A model generated the notes under the pieces. The model was not told the origin of the DNA, searched no databases, and saw only the letters and a list, made by a program, of their open reading frames with translations. DNA of 64,000 bases, from assembly GCF_030445035.2 (NCBI RefSeq), contig NC_080682.1:31044770-31108769 (forward strand). The letters are read 5' to 3'. This document shows positions 12,780 through 24,265 of this stretch, in pieces (position 1 is the first letter of the stretch; every line of letters begins with the position of its first letter). The stretch comes from Dasypus novemcinctus (taxonomy: Eukaryota > Chordata > Mammalia > Cingulata > Dasypodidae). A program made the translations under genes and the position numbers.

Positions 12780-13176
12780 TTTTTATTTTATTTTATTTTT
12801 TTTTTAAAGATTTATTTATTTATTTAATTCCTTCCCCCCCCCCCCCCCCCCCGTTTGTCTGTTCTTGGTGTCTGTTTGCTGCGTCTTGTTTCTTTGTCTG
12901 CTTCTGTTGTCGTCAGCGGCACGGGAAGTGTGGGCGGCGCCATTCCTGGGCAGGCTGCTCTTTCTTTTCACGCTGGGCGGCTTTCCTCACGGGCGCACTC
13001 CTTGCGCGTGGGGCTCCCCCACGCGGGGGACACCCTTGCGTGGCACGGCACTCCTTGCGCGCATCAGCACTGCGCATGGCCAGCTCCACACGGGTCAAGG
13101 AGGCCCGGGGTTTGAACCGCGGACCTCCCATATGGTAGACGGACGCCCTAACCACTGGGCCAAAGTCCGTTTCCCT
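12780..13176 (-). mobile_element. DAS-type SINE, antisense, with long C/G homopolymer
   Basis: Reverse orientation copy: T-rich tail at 12780-12830, head at about 13100-13170 ('ccactgggccaaagtcc'). A run of 19 C lies at 12834-12852. Target-site duplication ggtttttat (12771-12779 and 13177-13185). It sits in the 3' UTR part of the zinc-finger retropseudogene. Confidence 0.92.
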
Positions 13177-13567
13177 GGTTTTTATATACCTAGTCATATC
13201 CTCTAACATAAACACTATTTTCTTTTCTTGTATCAACATTTATGCTTTTTTTCTCTACTTTGTGATGAGAGAGGACATACTTTCCTTGGTCTCTATTCAG
13301 AGTAAAGCATTCAGTCACTCAACATTATGAATAAGAGATCTATACTGTGAGAAAATTCATCTTTGCCTGCTCACTGAAGACTTTCTTTCATTTATATCTC
13401 CACATGTATTCTTACATGCCCTACAAGTGTTGCTAATGGATAAGTGATTTCAGATGATTTTTACTGAAAAACATTTGCAAGATGAATTATCCAACAGTTT
13501 CCCTAAGGTTTGGTCCTACTACTAAAGACTTCACACACTTATTTTTTGTTTTCATGGTTATGCCTGT

Positions 13568-14187
13568 TGTGGGAGTTTGATATTATTTATGAATTCCAAA
13601 AAAAAGATACTGATTATGTTTGTAAATTGGTCTGTTCCTCTGGATATGATGCCCTTTGATTGATATAAATTCAAAACCTTTACATTTACTTGAATAAAGC
13701 AAGATTAGGGTTTTGCTTTGACTACATCATTAGGGCATGCAGGGTTGAGTCACCTCACCCTTTATGGGCTGTATAAATGGATACTCAATCAAGAGAACAC
13801 AAAATGAGTTACACAGGGGAAAGGAGAGAGCTCCATAGATGCAGAAAAGTAGAGAGCTTTAATGCTGTGGGCCCTGTGAGAGAGGAGCCATTCACATGAT
13901 AGTTTGCAGCTGAGAGAACAAAGAAGCTGAATCCTATGGAAGCCTACAGTTGAGATTAGAAGAAGTTGGGCCCACAGTGCCTTAAGAAGAAAGAGGAAGC
14001 CTGAACCCTTGAAGATAAAGCCTACCATCTTGCTTCAACATGTGGCAACAGACTTTGGTGAAAAAAGTAGCATTGAGTTGGACTGTTTATGACTTTGCTG
14101 TAAGCTTTTACCCCAAATAAATATCCTTTATGAAAGTCACAATATTTTTGGTACTTTGCATCAGCATCCCTTTAACCGACTAACACA
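13568..14187 (+). repeat. 5' LTR of MaLR-type provirus 1
   Basis: 620 bp, TG...CA. It shows a TATA-like 'tgtataaatgg' at about 13770 and a polyadenylation signal AATAAA near 14116. Shared with four other copies in this window (16187, 17186, 18576, 21260). Confidence 0.85.
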
Positions 14188-15233
14188 GAATTTGGTACCC
14201 GGAGATGGGTTGCACTCCAATGCAATTACCAAAAAAGCTAGAATTGTTTAGTAAATGAGTAAGAGGTATTTTTTTTTAAATAATATGACATGCTTGATGG
14301 AAAAGGCCTGGATTGCTTTTAGAGACTGTAGGTAGGAATATGGATGATAAAGAGATTTTATTAAGCACTTGGAAGAAGTCAATAATGAAATTATTATTGT
14401 AAATTGGAGGAAAGTGATTTGTGTTTTAAAGTCACAGAGAATATAGAAAGATTGACTTCTGATGTTGTTTGGAAGGCAGAATTTGAAAACTATGAGTTTG
14501 GACATTTAGCCAAGGAAATTTCCAAATTAAAGGTAGAAACTGCAGCCTGGCTTCTTGCACCTTTTAGTAAATGTTAGAGGAAAGAGATATGCTGATAACA
14601 GAATCATTGGGCACAAAGAAATCAGAAACCAATTCCAGAAATTCCAAGCCTTTTGAAATCAAGCCCCCAGGCAATAGTGCCCCATTTGAAGAAATAACTA
14701 AACTTACAAATTGTAAGTCAGGATTGAAAATGCAGTTATTCAGGAAAGGATTTTGGAATGACTTGCAGTCTGATGGCTTGATCTCCTCCTTCCTGCTTGC
14801 TAAACCAACAAGCATTTGAGAGAGCTGTTAAGAACAAAATCACTGAGAGCCTGGACTAAAAAGGCCATGGAGGGGAGACATGGAAGGGAAAACAGCTCTA
14901 AGAGGAAAACCATGGAAGCTGAAGTCTGGAGTTAAGACATCTCCTTGGGCCAAGAGGGGAACTCAACCCAAATGTACAGAAAGATGGAGTTTGCCCCAGC
15001 ATTTGAAGAAGACAGATGTTCCAGCATTGTGGTTCAGTGAAAATTTTGCCAACCCAGGCTACAGAGAGGGTAGAACAGACTCTAAAAGGGTTAGGGAATG
15101 TTAGATCAACACCCCCTGATCTTTGAGAGGGTTGGACATGTGTCCCATAGGTCAGGAGGGGTGAGGCTGACACTCATAGATCTGAGAGGGGTGGGCCTGC
15201 CCCCCATAGACTAGAGAAGAGCAGGTGCCATAT

Positions 15234-15688
15234 TGATGTGGGCTATGGGTGGAAGGCTCTTTGTCTCTTCAAAGATAACTAAGTTGTTTGACTTGTGGGT
15301 GTGGAACAGTGGGGGGCTGCAGTCCTGCCCTTAGGGACTGGCAGCGGCTCCAGTCCCAAGAAATGTTTAACAATGCGGGGGCTATAAACTTTAAGTATTT
15401 AAAAGAAATGCAAAAACCAAATACGCTAAAGGCTTATCTAGAATGTCTAGAGTCCATGCTAAAAGCTTACCTAAAATGTAAAAAATATATGCTAATTGAA
15501 GCCTATTAAAAACTGAAACAAAGAAACCATTTAGCCTTTCCTCTCTGTATAAAAGACGTTTAAAAATCTTGTTCAAGGCTCGGGATTCAAACTGAAAGCT
15601 CCCGAGTCCGGCCGGCCGTCAATAAACCATTTTTCCTTCCTGGCCTCTCTATACTCAAATAATTAAACTTCTCTTAAATTCCACAACA
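15234..15688 (+). mobile_element. Solo LTR, class I-type family, in MaLR internal
   Basis: 455 bp, starts tgatgtgggc and ends acaaca. It contains TATAAAAG near 15548 and AATAAA near 15622. It is flanked by the 4-bp duplication atat (15230-15233 and 15689-15692). The same family is at 24384, 49534 and 59420, each with a 4-bp duplication, which is typical of class I ERVs. Confidence 0.9.
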
Positions 15689-16186
15689 ATATCATAAAAT
15701 GACTCTTCTGAGATTATTGTGCCTGTATGCTGGAGATTAGGGAGAGTGTTGCCTTCACCTCACTGTACTAAGGGACTTGAGACTGTACCCCAGAGAATGA
15801 GGAAGGTGTGACCATCATCTCAATGTTCTTGGGTGGAGAAGCCTGGACCATGGCCACCATCTAGATGATAAGGGTGGAACCAAGAAAATGGTCATTGGGC
15901 AAACCCATGGGGAGGGTGGGCCCCAATAAGACTCCAAAGATGAGAAGAAACCATCGCCTTAAGAATGACTCTCAGAACTGTAGAGGATCTTTGAGTCAGG
16001 TTTCCTTTCCAAATTATCCTTAAGCTAATGCAAGTGTTTAGCCCTTGTTTGTCCTTTTGCATATTGGAAGCAGATAAATTGTTTTGTGGGTTTCACAGGT
16101 CTACTGCCAGAAAGGACTTTGCCCCAGGAAATTGCATTTCTTTAAACTGAATTTAATGTGATTTTGTACATAACATTGTTACTGAT

Positions 16187-17119
16187 TGTAGCAGTTTGAT
16201 AATATTGATGAATTCCAAAAATAAATATTGGATTATGTTTGTAAACTGGTTTTTTCTTTTGGGAATATTAGAGTGTATTGCATTCAATGGTTTTACTTTT
16301 ACTTGATTAAATAATGATTAAGCTTTTGATTGGACCACATCAGTAGGATGTTGAGTCCCCAGCCTTTGGTGTGTGGGGCCTCACAGATAAAACCACATGG
16401 CAGAGCATATGAATTAGTTGGAGTTTTGATGCTGGAGTTTTGATGCTGGAGTCTTAAGCTGGAGCCCTAAGCTGGAGCCCTGGGATATAAGCACGCAGAG
16501 GAGCTTGGTGGTGAGGAAAGAGAGAAGGACCCAGGAAGAGAAACAAGCCATTCACCTCATAGTCTACAGATGACCTTGTGGGGAAAACAGAGGAGCTGAG
16601 CACAGAGAGGAATGAACCCCAGGAAAAGAGGAACCCAGGAAACCTGAACCCTGGCAGATGTTGTGAACCAATTTGTTCCAAAACAAGGCAAAAGACTTGG
16701 GTGAGGGAAGTAACTTGCACTTTATTGCCTGATAATTGTAAGCTTCTACCTCAAATAAATACCCTTAATAAAAACCAGCCAATCGGAAAGCAAATATGGC
16801 TCAACAGATTGCGCTCCCATCTACCATATAGGAGGTCCTGGGTTTGCATCCCAGGGCCTCCTTGTGAAGGCAAGTTGGCCTGTGCCTGCAGAGAGCTGAT
16901 GACTCACACCCATTTAGAGCTGATGACCCACACACATGGAGAGCTGGAGCAAGCAGCAAAATGATGCATCAAAGGGAGACAAACAGACACAGAAGAACAC
17001 TCAGTGAATGGACAAAAAACAGACAGTGAGCAAATGGAGGGGGGGAGGAATAAATAAATAAAATAAATCTTTAAAAAATCACAACCAATTCATTAGTACC
17101 TGTTTGGCTGACAAATACA
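16187..17119 (+). mobile_element. Solo MaLR-type LTR nested in its own family's provirus
   Basis: Starts tgtagcag and ends aaataca, with an exact 5-bp duplication ctgat on both sides (16182-16186 and 17120-17124). Removing it restores a continuous internal region matching provirus 2 (about 21160-21259). It therefore inserted into provirus 1 rather than being part of a tandem provirus. It contains a DAS-III SINE (16784-17082). Confidence 0.88.
16784..17082 (+). mobile_element. DAS-III-type SINE, sense
   Basis: The head 'atggctcaacagattgcg', then 'ggtttgcatcccagggcc', is the DAS-III type and differs from the other DAS copies. It ends in an AAAT-rich tail at 17050-17078. Approximate duplication agccaat/aaccaat (16777-16783 and 17083-17089). 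It is the innermost layer of a four-deep nest. Confidence 0.85.
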
Positions 17120-17185
17120 CTGATTCAAGGTTTTTGTGTTTTTTTTTTAATATTTTAATTTCTCTTTGGAATTCAGAGTGTGGAA

Positions 17186-17806
17186 TGTGGCAGTTTGATA
17201 TTATTTTTGAATTCCAAAAAGAGATATAGATTATGAATGCAAACTGGTCTGTTCCTTTTGGCATGATCCCTTTTATTGATTTAAATTCAGAGGCTTTACA
17301 TTTACTTGATTAAATCAAGATTAGGGCTTTGATTCAATCACATCATTAAGATTTCCATGGTTGAGTCCCTGCCCCCTTAGTGAGCTATATAAATGGATGC
17401 TCAATTAAGAAGAACACAGAAAGAGATACAGAGAGGAGGAGGGAGAACTCCCTAGACCCAGAAGAGGAGAGACCTTTGATGCTGTGGCCCATGGGAGAAG
17501 TGAGTCATTTGTCTGATAGTTTGTACCTGAAAAACAGAGTAGCTGAGCCCTCTACAAACCTACAGGTGAGATCAAAAGAAGCTGGGCCTACAGAATCTGA
17601 GGAGGAAAGAGGAAGCCTGAACCCTTTTAGACAGTGCCTGTCATCTTGCTTCAACACATGTCAACAGATTCTGGTGAAAAAAGTAACCTTGAGTTGGACT
17701 CCTTAGGGCTTTGTAACTGTAAGCTTTTACCCCAAATAAACATCCTTTTTAAAAGCCAACATATTTCTGATACTTTGCATCAGCACCCCTTTGGCTGATT
17801 AATGCA
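17186..17806 (+). repeat. 3' LTR of MaLR-type provirus 1
   Basis: Starts tgtggcag and ends aatgca; AATAAA lies near 17736. It is collinear with the LTR at 13568-14187. Confidence 0.85.
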
Positions 17807-18575
17807 CCTATACTGAATTTTCTTTGTATACCAAGACTAGTGTCTGGTGAAATGGTTGTGCTTATTGATTACAAACCTAGTATTACTTTTCTATGAAGCT
17901 CATTCAATATAATGGATATGTTACAGATTAATCCTATTGTTCTGTTTATGATTTAAAGAATGTGGAAAAGATTCTTCCACTTTGATTACATTTATATTAT
18001 GAGTTCACTCATGTTGTATGTCTATCTTCAATGGAAGGCTTTGCTACATAGATTCCATTCCTAAGGATTCCTTACAGCACAAATTTGCTAAAATTGTCTG
18101 AGTTACTAAGCATGAGGAGAAACTCTTTGAGAAGCTCTTTTATGTTGATTATGAATAGTGTTTCTGCAGTGTGAGTTCCCTGGTATGTTAAGGCTAATTC
18201 TATGCCTGAAACCTGTTTTGTACCGAAAATATTTATAACAAATGATGTCATATCACCTAAGGTCAGAACATTGCCTAAAGACTTTCCAACATTTATGTCA
18301 CTATAGGGTTTCCCTCTAGTTTGAGTTCCCTCATGTTGTCTAAGTATACAAAAATAAATGTAAGGTTTCTCATATTAATGACATTCATATATGGTTGCTC
18401 CCAAGTGTTAATCCTCTCATGTCATCTAAGGCCACACAATAGGTGAAGACTTTCACACATAGATGACAATCATATGATTTTTCTCCAGTATCAGTTTTCT
18501 CCTCTTCTCTAAGATGAGAACATCTACTTTCTTGCATAGTTGGCTTTAATGTGGTTTCCCTTCAGGGAGGCCTCT

Positions 18576-21500
18576 TGCAGTAGTTTGATATTATTTATTA
18601 ATTCCAAAGAAGATGTTTGATTATTTTTATAAAGTGGTCTGTTTCTCTGGGTTTGATCCCCTTAGATTGTATTAGATTCAGCTGAACTGGTTTTGATTAA
18701 GTTCTGTTAAGATTATGGCTTTGATTTGACCACATCATTCAGGTGACTTAATCTGGGTCTCCACTGACTTTTTTGGGCTATATAAAATGGACACTCACTC
18801 AAGAAGAAACATAGAAGTAGATACACAGAAGAATACAGAGGAAGAAAGACAGCTCCATAGACAAGGCAGAGGTCCCAGGAAGAAAGATGAGCCATTTGCC
18901 TGATAGATTATAGCAAACTTTGTGAAGAGAACAGAGCAGCTGAACCCAGAAAGAAATAAGCCCCAGGCAAAAAGGCAAACCCCATGCCAGCCTACTGCTA
19001 AGATTGAAAGAAACTGGTCCCTAGAGTCTTATGAGGGAAGAGGAAGGCTGAACACTTGCAGAGGTGAAAAAAGTAACCTTGAGTTGGAATGTTTAGAGCC
19101 TTGTAACTGTAAGCTTTTACCCCAAATAAATACCCTTTGTAAAAGCTAACAGATCTCCTGTACTTTGCATCACATCTCCTTTAGCTAACTGTACGAAAGA
19201 AATCTTCTGGAAGAAAATAAGGCTTTACCAATTGTGGAGAAGAAAAGAATTTATTCTCAATTTTGCAAGAAGGGCTGCACAATCAGAAAATGTGGCTGGC
19301 ACTCCAAACAAAGGAAAATGACAGTTTAGACCCCCAAGCCTAGCACAGAAACTCTTCCTCTATTTCTCCATAGATTGCATGCTTCAGAGATTACAGCCTA
19401 TGGGAGAGGTGTAACTTTCCTGTGCAAGTCCCCCAGTTTTTAATTAAAAGCTTCCCCCATTACATTCCAATCATTTGGCTTTTACCTGCTCCTTTGCCAA
19501 ATAAGGAATGATTTAGTGCTGGGTATGTATTGACTTAGCTCTTTCTTGTGCATCATTTTTACCAGTTATAGAACTGGCTTAACTCAGAAGTGGGAGACTG
19601 AGGCAGTAGGCTGCCAGGTTACATTAATTAATATTTTTCCCTCCCTGTTTTATATTACCTTTATGTGAAAACTAAACTGATCCCTATCTCTTATGTGACT
19701 AGTGCAGAATTTGGTACCAAGAGGTGGAGGGGTACTTTTGCAATTAACAAAATGCAGGAATGTTTTTATAAGTTTGTAAGGGATTTTTTTTTTAGGAATT
19801 TTGAAATGCTTGATGGGAAAGGCCTAGATTGCTTTGAAGAGACTGTTGGTAGGAATATGGATGCTAAGGAGACTTTTGATGAGCTTTTAGAAGGAAATGA
19901 TGAAACAATTATTGGAAACTGAAGGAAAAGTGATCTGTGTTTTAAAGTTGCAGAGAATTAGCAAGATTGACTCCTGATGTTATATGGAAGGAAGAATTTG
20001 AAAATTATGAACTTGGAATTTTAACCAATGAGAATTCCAAATTAAATGTGGGAAATGCAGCCTGGCTTCTCCTTGCAGCTTATACTGAACTGTTATAGGA
20101 AAGAGATAAATTGATAACAGAAGTTTTGGAAACAAAGCAAACAGAAACTGCATCTGGAAATTCCAGTGCTCTGTAAATCAAGCCCCCAGAAAATAGTGCC
20201 CCATTTGAGGAATTAACTAAACTTGGAAATTTTAAGTAAGGATTAAAAATGCAGTTACCTAGGAATGCTTGTGGAAAGTCTCACTCTTAGATGGTTTGGA
20301 CCCCTATTTCTTGCATGCTAAACCAGCAAGCTTTTTGAGAGAAATATATGAACAAAACCACTGCCAGTCAGGACTAAAGGGACATGAAGGGGAGAGAAGA
20401 AAGAGAAAACAGCTTTAAGAAGAAAATCATGGAAGATGATGTCTGGAATTAAGAAATCTCCTTGGGCCAAGAGAAGAACCTCACCTATGTGTACAGAGAG
20501 AGTGAGTTTGTCCCAGCAGTTGAAGAGGGTGGATGGTCCAACCCCCTGTTCAGGGAGAGTTTTGTTGTCCCAGGATACAGAAAGGGTGGAGCAAAATCTC
20601 CCAGGGTTGGGGAGAGTGAGTTTAATACCCATAGATTTTAGAAGAGTAGGCCTGTCCCCAATAGATTAGGGAAAAACAGATCACTGACTCATGGTCTGAG
20701 AAGGTTGGGTTTGTGCCCCAGAGATTATGGAGAATGTTGCCTCCACCTCAGACTAATAAGGGTCTTGAGACTTTACACCAGATTTAAGGAAGTTGTGGCC
20801 ATCACCTCAATGCTTTCAGACAGAGAGTCTGAAGCTCACTCACCACCCAGATGCTTGATGAGGGTGGAACCAAGAAAATGACTTTTGCGTAAGCCTGAGA
20901 AAAAGGTGGGCCCCCATGAGGCCCCAAGGATGAGAAGTCATCATCTTAACAAGGACTCTCAGACTTTGAAACCTAATGAAGTCTGCTCCATAAGTTTGCA
21001 GAACAGTAAGGGATCAGTGACATGTTTCCCTCCCAAATTCTCCTATGGTAATGCTAATGTTTATCCTTTGTCCCTTTGTATATTGGAAGCAGATAAATTA
21101 ATTGTAAGTTTTGCAGTTCTACAGCTAAAGGAGACAAACTGTATTTCTATAACTGGTTCACTGTGATGTGATTTTGTACTTAACATTTTTAGTTATTTGA
21201 GGTTGCTTTTCTGTTTGTTTTTAGTATTGTAATGTCATTTTGGAATTCAGAGGGTGGAGAGTAGCAGTTTGATATTATTTATGAATTCCAAATAAGATAT
21301 TTGATTATGCTTGTAAACTGGTCTGTTCCTCTGGACAAGAAACCCTTTGATTTTATTAGAATCATCTGAGATGCTTTTGATTATATTATGTTAAGATTAG
21401 GGCCTTGATTTGACCACATCTTTCAAGTGACTCAGTATGATTCCTTGCCCACTTTGTAGGCTGTAAAAACAGACATTCCATCAAGGAGACTCACAGAAGT

Positions 21501-21912
21501 AGATAGACAGAAGAATACAGAGGAAGAAAGACAGATCCAAAGACAAGGCAGAGGCCCCAGGAAGAGAGATGAGCCATTCACCTGATAGTTGACCTGGTGA
21601 ATTAAACAGAGCAGCTGAGCCCAGAAAGAAATGAACCACAAGAAGATAGATGAGCCCTATGCCAACCTACTGGTGAGATTGGAAGAAGATGGATCCACAG
21701 AGCCTCAAGAATGAAGAGGAAGCCTGAAGCCTTGCAGAGGTTGTCTGCCATCTTGCTTCAACACTTGGCAACAAAGTTTGGCAAGGAAGTAACCTTGAGT
21801 TAGACTGTTTAGAGTCTTGTAACTGTAAGCTTTTATCTCATATAAATACCCCTTTAAAAAGCCAACAGAATTCTGATACTTTGCATCAGCACCTCTTTTG
21901 CAGACTAATATA
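18576..21912 (+). mobile_element. MaLR-type provirus 2
   Basis: The 5' LTR is 18576 to about 19190 and the 3' LTR is about 21260-21912. The internal region starts gaatttggtaccaag at about 19705 and is collinear with provirus 1. It has an 85-codon open remnant at 19665-19922 but no intact gag. Imperfect 5-bp duplications are cctct (18571-18575) and cttct (21913-21917). Near the 5' LTR/internal junction another antisense LTR-like element (19190-19623) is inserted. This is a second independent hit in the same zinc-finger retropseudogene. Confidence 0.82.
19190..19623 (-). mobile_element. Antisense solo LTR, unidentified family
   Basis: On the plus strand it starts tgtacgaaag and ends aggttaca, so it is TG...CA on either strand. 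An AATAAA signal reads on the minus strand near 19250-19255. It interrupts the junction of provirus 2. A further 75 bp (19624-19697) is also unexplained and target-site duplications are unclear, so the ends are tentative. Confidence 0.5.
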
Positions 21913-22252
21913 CTTCTTATTTCTTCTAAAGTCATAAGAATAGATTAAAGCTTTCCCACATAGATAACAGAGTTTATCTCCAACAGTGATCCTATCATGT
22001 TGTTTAAAGCCAGATCAACTGGTAATGGATTTCCCATATGGATGGGATCCATATGATTTCTCTCCAGTGTGAGTTTTATCATGTTCTCTAAAATAAGAAC
22101 ATTTACTGAAGGCTTGCCTTCATATAAGACATTCAGAGTTTCTCTAAAATATCATTTCCATTGTATTGGATATGGATAGAGGTTTGAATAAAGGCTTTGC
22201 TGTTAAGATGATATTCATATTATTTACTTCTAGTGTGAATTGGTTTATAGTG

Positions 22253-23186
22253 TGCGACGGCTTGCTCGGTCGGTAGAGGTGGGGTCTGGCTGCAGACGAG
22301 GGGTCGGTCCATCTTAGGACGAGGGGTCGGTCCCACTTGGGATGAGGGGTCGGTCCCACTTGGGACGAGCGGTCGGTCCGGCAGCAGACGAGGGGTCGGT
22401 CTCACAGGGGTTGCGCGGTTCGGCTGACGGGGTCACCCGGCGAAGCCGGCGACGAAGGGGTCGCCCAGAGAAGCAGGAGACGAACTGGGGACAAGGGAGG
22501 CCAGGCCCTTGTTGGGGGCTCTCAGGACTGGAGGGCGCACGGCAGAAGAACTACCGCGGAGACAAGGTAAACACGCAAGTCCACTTTATTGAGGGAGAGG
22601 CAACAGTTTTATAGGGGCTGGGGAAGGCTGATTGGTCAAAGCCATGCCCTGTTCTGATTGGTTGCAGGCGAAAGGTCAGTGGGCGGTACTGGATGGGGGA
22701 GGGGTGGTGGTTAGGGATTGGCTGTCGCTGTTGCTGGGGGAAGGGGCAGGGTTTAGGGATTGGTGGCTGCTGTTGCTGGGGTGGAGGGCAGACTTGAGTT
22801 TCCCGCCCACACCTGGCTGTTGCTGCTGTCGGGGGAGGGAAAAGGGCAGACTGGATTTCTCCGCCCATGCCTGGCTGTTGCTGCTGTTGGGGGAGGGGAA
22901 AAGGGCAGACTGGAATTTTCCACCCTGCGCCTGCGCAGAGAGAAAGAAGAAGAAGGGTGCTGCCCCACAGGCATCGTGTGGCGCCATCCGGGAGGAGGGG
23001 CAGCTGCAGAAGCATGGCTGCCGAGAAGGGGAGACCCAAGGGCACTCTGCACCCATGCCGAGCTTCCTTCAGGGGTGGCGGTGGGCCCGACCAACCACCC
23101 TATTATGGGGGCAGCGGAATTAGGCCTACTGTGGCCGCTCCCCCGCCAGGCCAGCAAACCACACTTCAGCCCGAGGGGTGACCGCA
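22253..23186 (-). mobile_element. Class II (ERVK-like) solo LTR, GC-rich
   Basis: On the minus strand it starts tgcggtcacc and ends gccgtcgca. The 6-bp duplication atagtg on both sides (22247-22252 and 23187-23192) is the size typical of class II ERVs. Length is 934 bp. AATAAA on the minus strand lies near 22585-22590. High GC and CpG content contrast with the surrounding AT-rich DNA. A 23-bp minisatellite lies near its 3' end. Removing it rejoins the zinc-finger retropseudogene. There is no internal sequence, so this is a solo LTR. Confidence 0.85.
22295..22402 (-). repeat. 23-bp minisatellite inside the class II LTR
   Basis: About five imperfect units beginning gacgaggggtcggtcc (at about 22295, 22318, 22341, 22364, 22387). 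It lies in the R-U5 side of the antisense LTR. Confidence 0.85.
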
Positions 23187-23569
23187 ATAGTGAATAAGAG
23201 ATGAGTGACCAATGATGGCTTTTCAAAAGCATTTGCTGAAATAGAGATTCCCTCCCTTTTAAATTGACATATATTGAGGGACATATTCTTGTAAATCTTT
23301 ACATGTACATTGATTCTTTGGAACATGGGTACCCAATAATATAATGCTAAATGCTTCTTTCCTGCAAATATGTCATATGGATATCATTTTTTTTAATGTT
23401 GCTTTCCCAACCTGACCTCTGGTTTTAGATAAATCCTATTCCTTCTCTCCAAAGTTCCTCTCCTTGATCCTACTGGAATACATATCTAATTTGCAGACTT
23501 GATATCCAGTTGTTTTTACTACTGTGGTCTAATACATTAACATTCTCCCCAATGAGATCAGATGATTTT

Positions 23570-23969
23570 TTTTAAGATATATTTTTTATTTATTTTTCTC
23601 CCCTTCCCCCACCCCAGTTGTCTGCTCTCTGTGTCCATTCACTGTGTTTTCTTCTGTGACCACTTCTATCCTTATCAGTGGCACCATGAATCTGTTTCTT
23701 TTTGTTGTGTCAGCTCTCCATGTGTGTGGCGCCATTCTTGGGCAGGCTGCACTTTCTTTTGCACTGGACAGCTTTCGTTACAGGGCACACTCCTTGCACA
23801 TGGGGCTCCCCTACATGGGGGGCACCCCTGCGTGGCATGGAGCTCCTTGTGTACATCAGCACTGCACATGGGCCTGCTCCACATGTGTCAAGGAGGCCTT
23901 GGGTTTGAACCATGGACCTCCCATGTGGTAGGCAGATGCTTTATCCATTGGGCCAAGTTCGCTCCCCAA
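23570..23969 (-). mobile_element. DAS-type SINE, antisense
   Basis: Target-site duplication gagatcagatgatttt (23554-23569) versus gagaccagatgatttt (23970-23985), 15 of 16. The T-rich tail is on the left, the tRNA-like head is on the right near 23930-23960. It separates the KRAB A and KRAB B remnants of the retropseudogene, whose sequences otherwise abut. Confidence 0.93.
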
Positions 23970-24265
23970 GAGACCAGATGATTTTAAATCTCCAGCGTGA
24001 CATCTTTGACAGGTATCTTTGGGATTTTTTTTAGCAGGACCCACTCTTCCTGGGTGAAGTCTATATTTCCATCATTCAAGTTCATTAACCCCAGTGGTTG
24101 TATTGTCAGTAATGCATATGATAGCTATCTGTCTCTGAATTTCTAGTACAACTGGAAAAGAAGTAGTTGAGCAAAGGTGGATGAAGTTCATGTAGTACCA
24201 GAACCATTGCTGGCTCCTCTGTGACTCCCATGGAAATGAAGTTTTTCCTCCCTCTGGACTGATTT

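Larger units (their letters stand above)
13568..17806 (+). mobile_element. MaLR-type provirus 1 (LTR-internal-LTR)
   Basis: The 5' LTR is 13568-14187 and the 3' LTR is 17186-17806, about 620 bp each, starting TGTGG and ending CA. The internal part begins gaatttggtaccc at 14188, the MaLR (THE1/MLT internal) type of start, and has no intact ORF. Flanking 5-bp duplications are cctgt (13563-13567) and cctat (17807-17811). The internal part carries two later insertions, a class I-type solo LTR (15234-15688) and a same-family solo LTR (16187-17119). With these removed, its 3' end reads continuously and matches provirus 2. It lies inside the zinc-finger retropseudogene. Confidence 0.85.
12051..24255 (-). 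pseudogene. KRAB zinc-finger processed pseudogene, heavily interrupted
   Basis: The segment lies between direct repeats ggactgattt (12041-12050 and 24256-24265), which unit B has once at about 61721-61730. On the minus strand, 24072-23985 encodes a KRAB A box (IDFTQEEWVLL, then KDVTLEI, a stop, NHL). Directly after a SINE, 23515-23435 encodes a KRAB B-like stretch, with no intron between. C2H2 linker relics (HTGEK-like) lie at about 22085-22055, 18505-18470 and 18320-18290. With later insertions removed, about 2.9 kb of host-mRNA-like DNA remains (24255-23970, 23553-23187, 22252-21913, 18575-17807, 13567-13177, 12770-12051), the last being an AT-rich 3' UTR. Contiguous KRAB boxes, flanking repeats and the empty site point to L1-mediated retrocopying. 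Many stops rule out function. The parent gene is not identified. Confidence 0.85.

Noticed and set aside
16187-17806. Three consecutive LTRs as a tandem provirus sharing an LTR
   Set aside because: Exact ctgat duplications around the middle LTR, and a continuous internal region after its removal, show it is a separate nested insertion.
22295-22402. Possible CRISPR-like array
   Set aside because: Units are contiguous 23-bp repeats with no spacers, inside an LTR of a vertebrate genome.
22551-23232. Several overlapping 100-165-codon frames on both strands
   Set aside because: They lie within the GC-rich class II-like solo LTR and reflect base composition. No domains are seen.
12041-24265. 12.2-kb deletion in unit B between short repeats instead of an insertion in unit A
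   Set aside because: The content of the segment (contiguous KRAB boxes and zinc-finger relics, i.e. a retrocopied mRNA) fits insertion with a target-site duplication. Deletion cannot be fully excluded without an outgroup.
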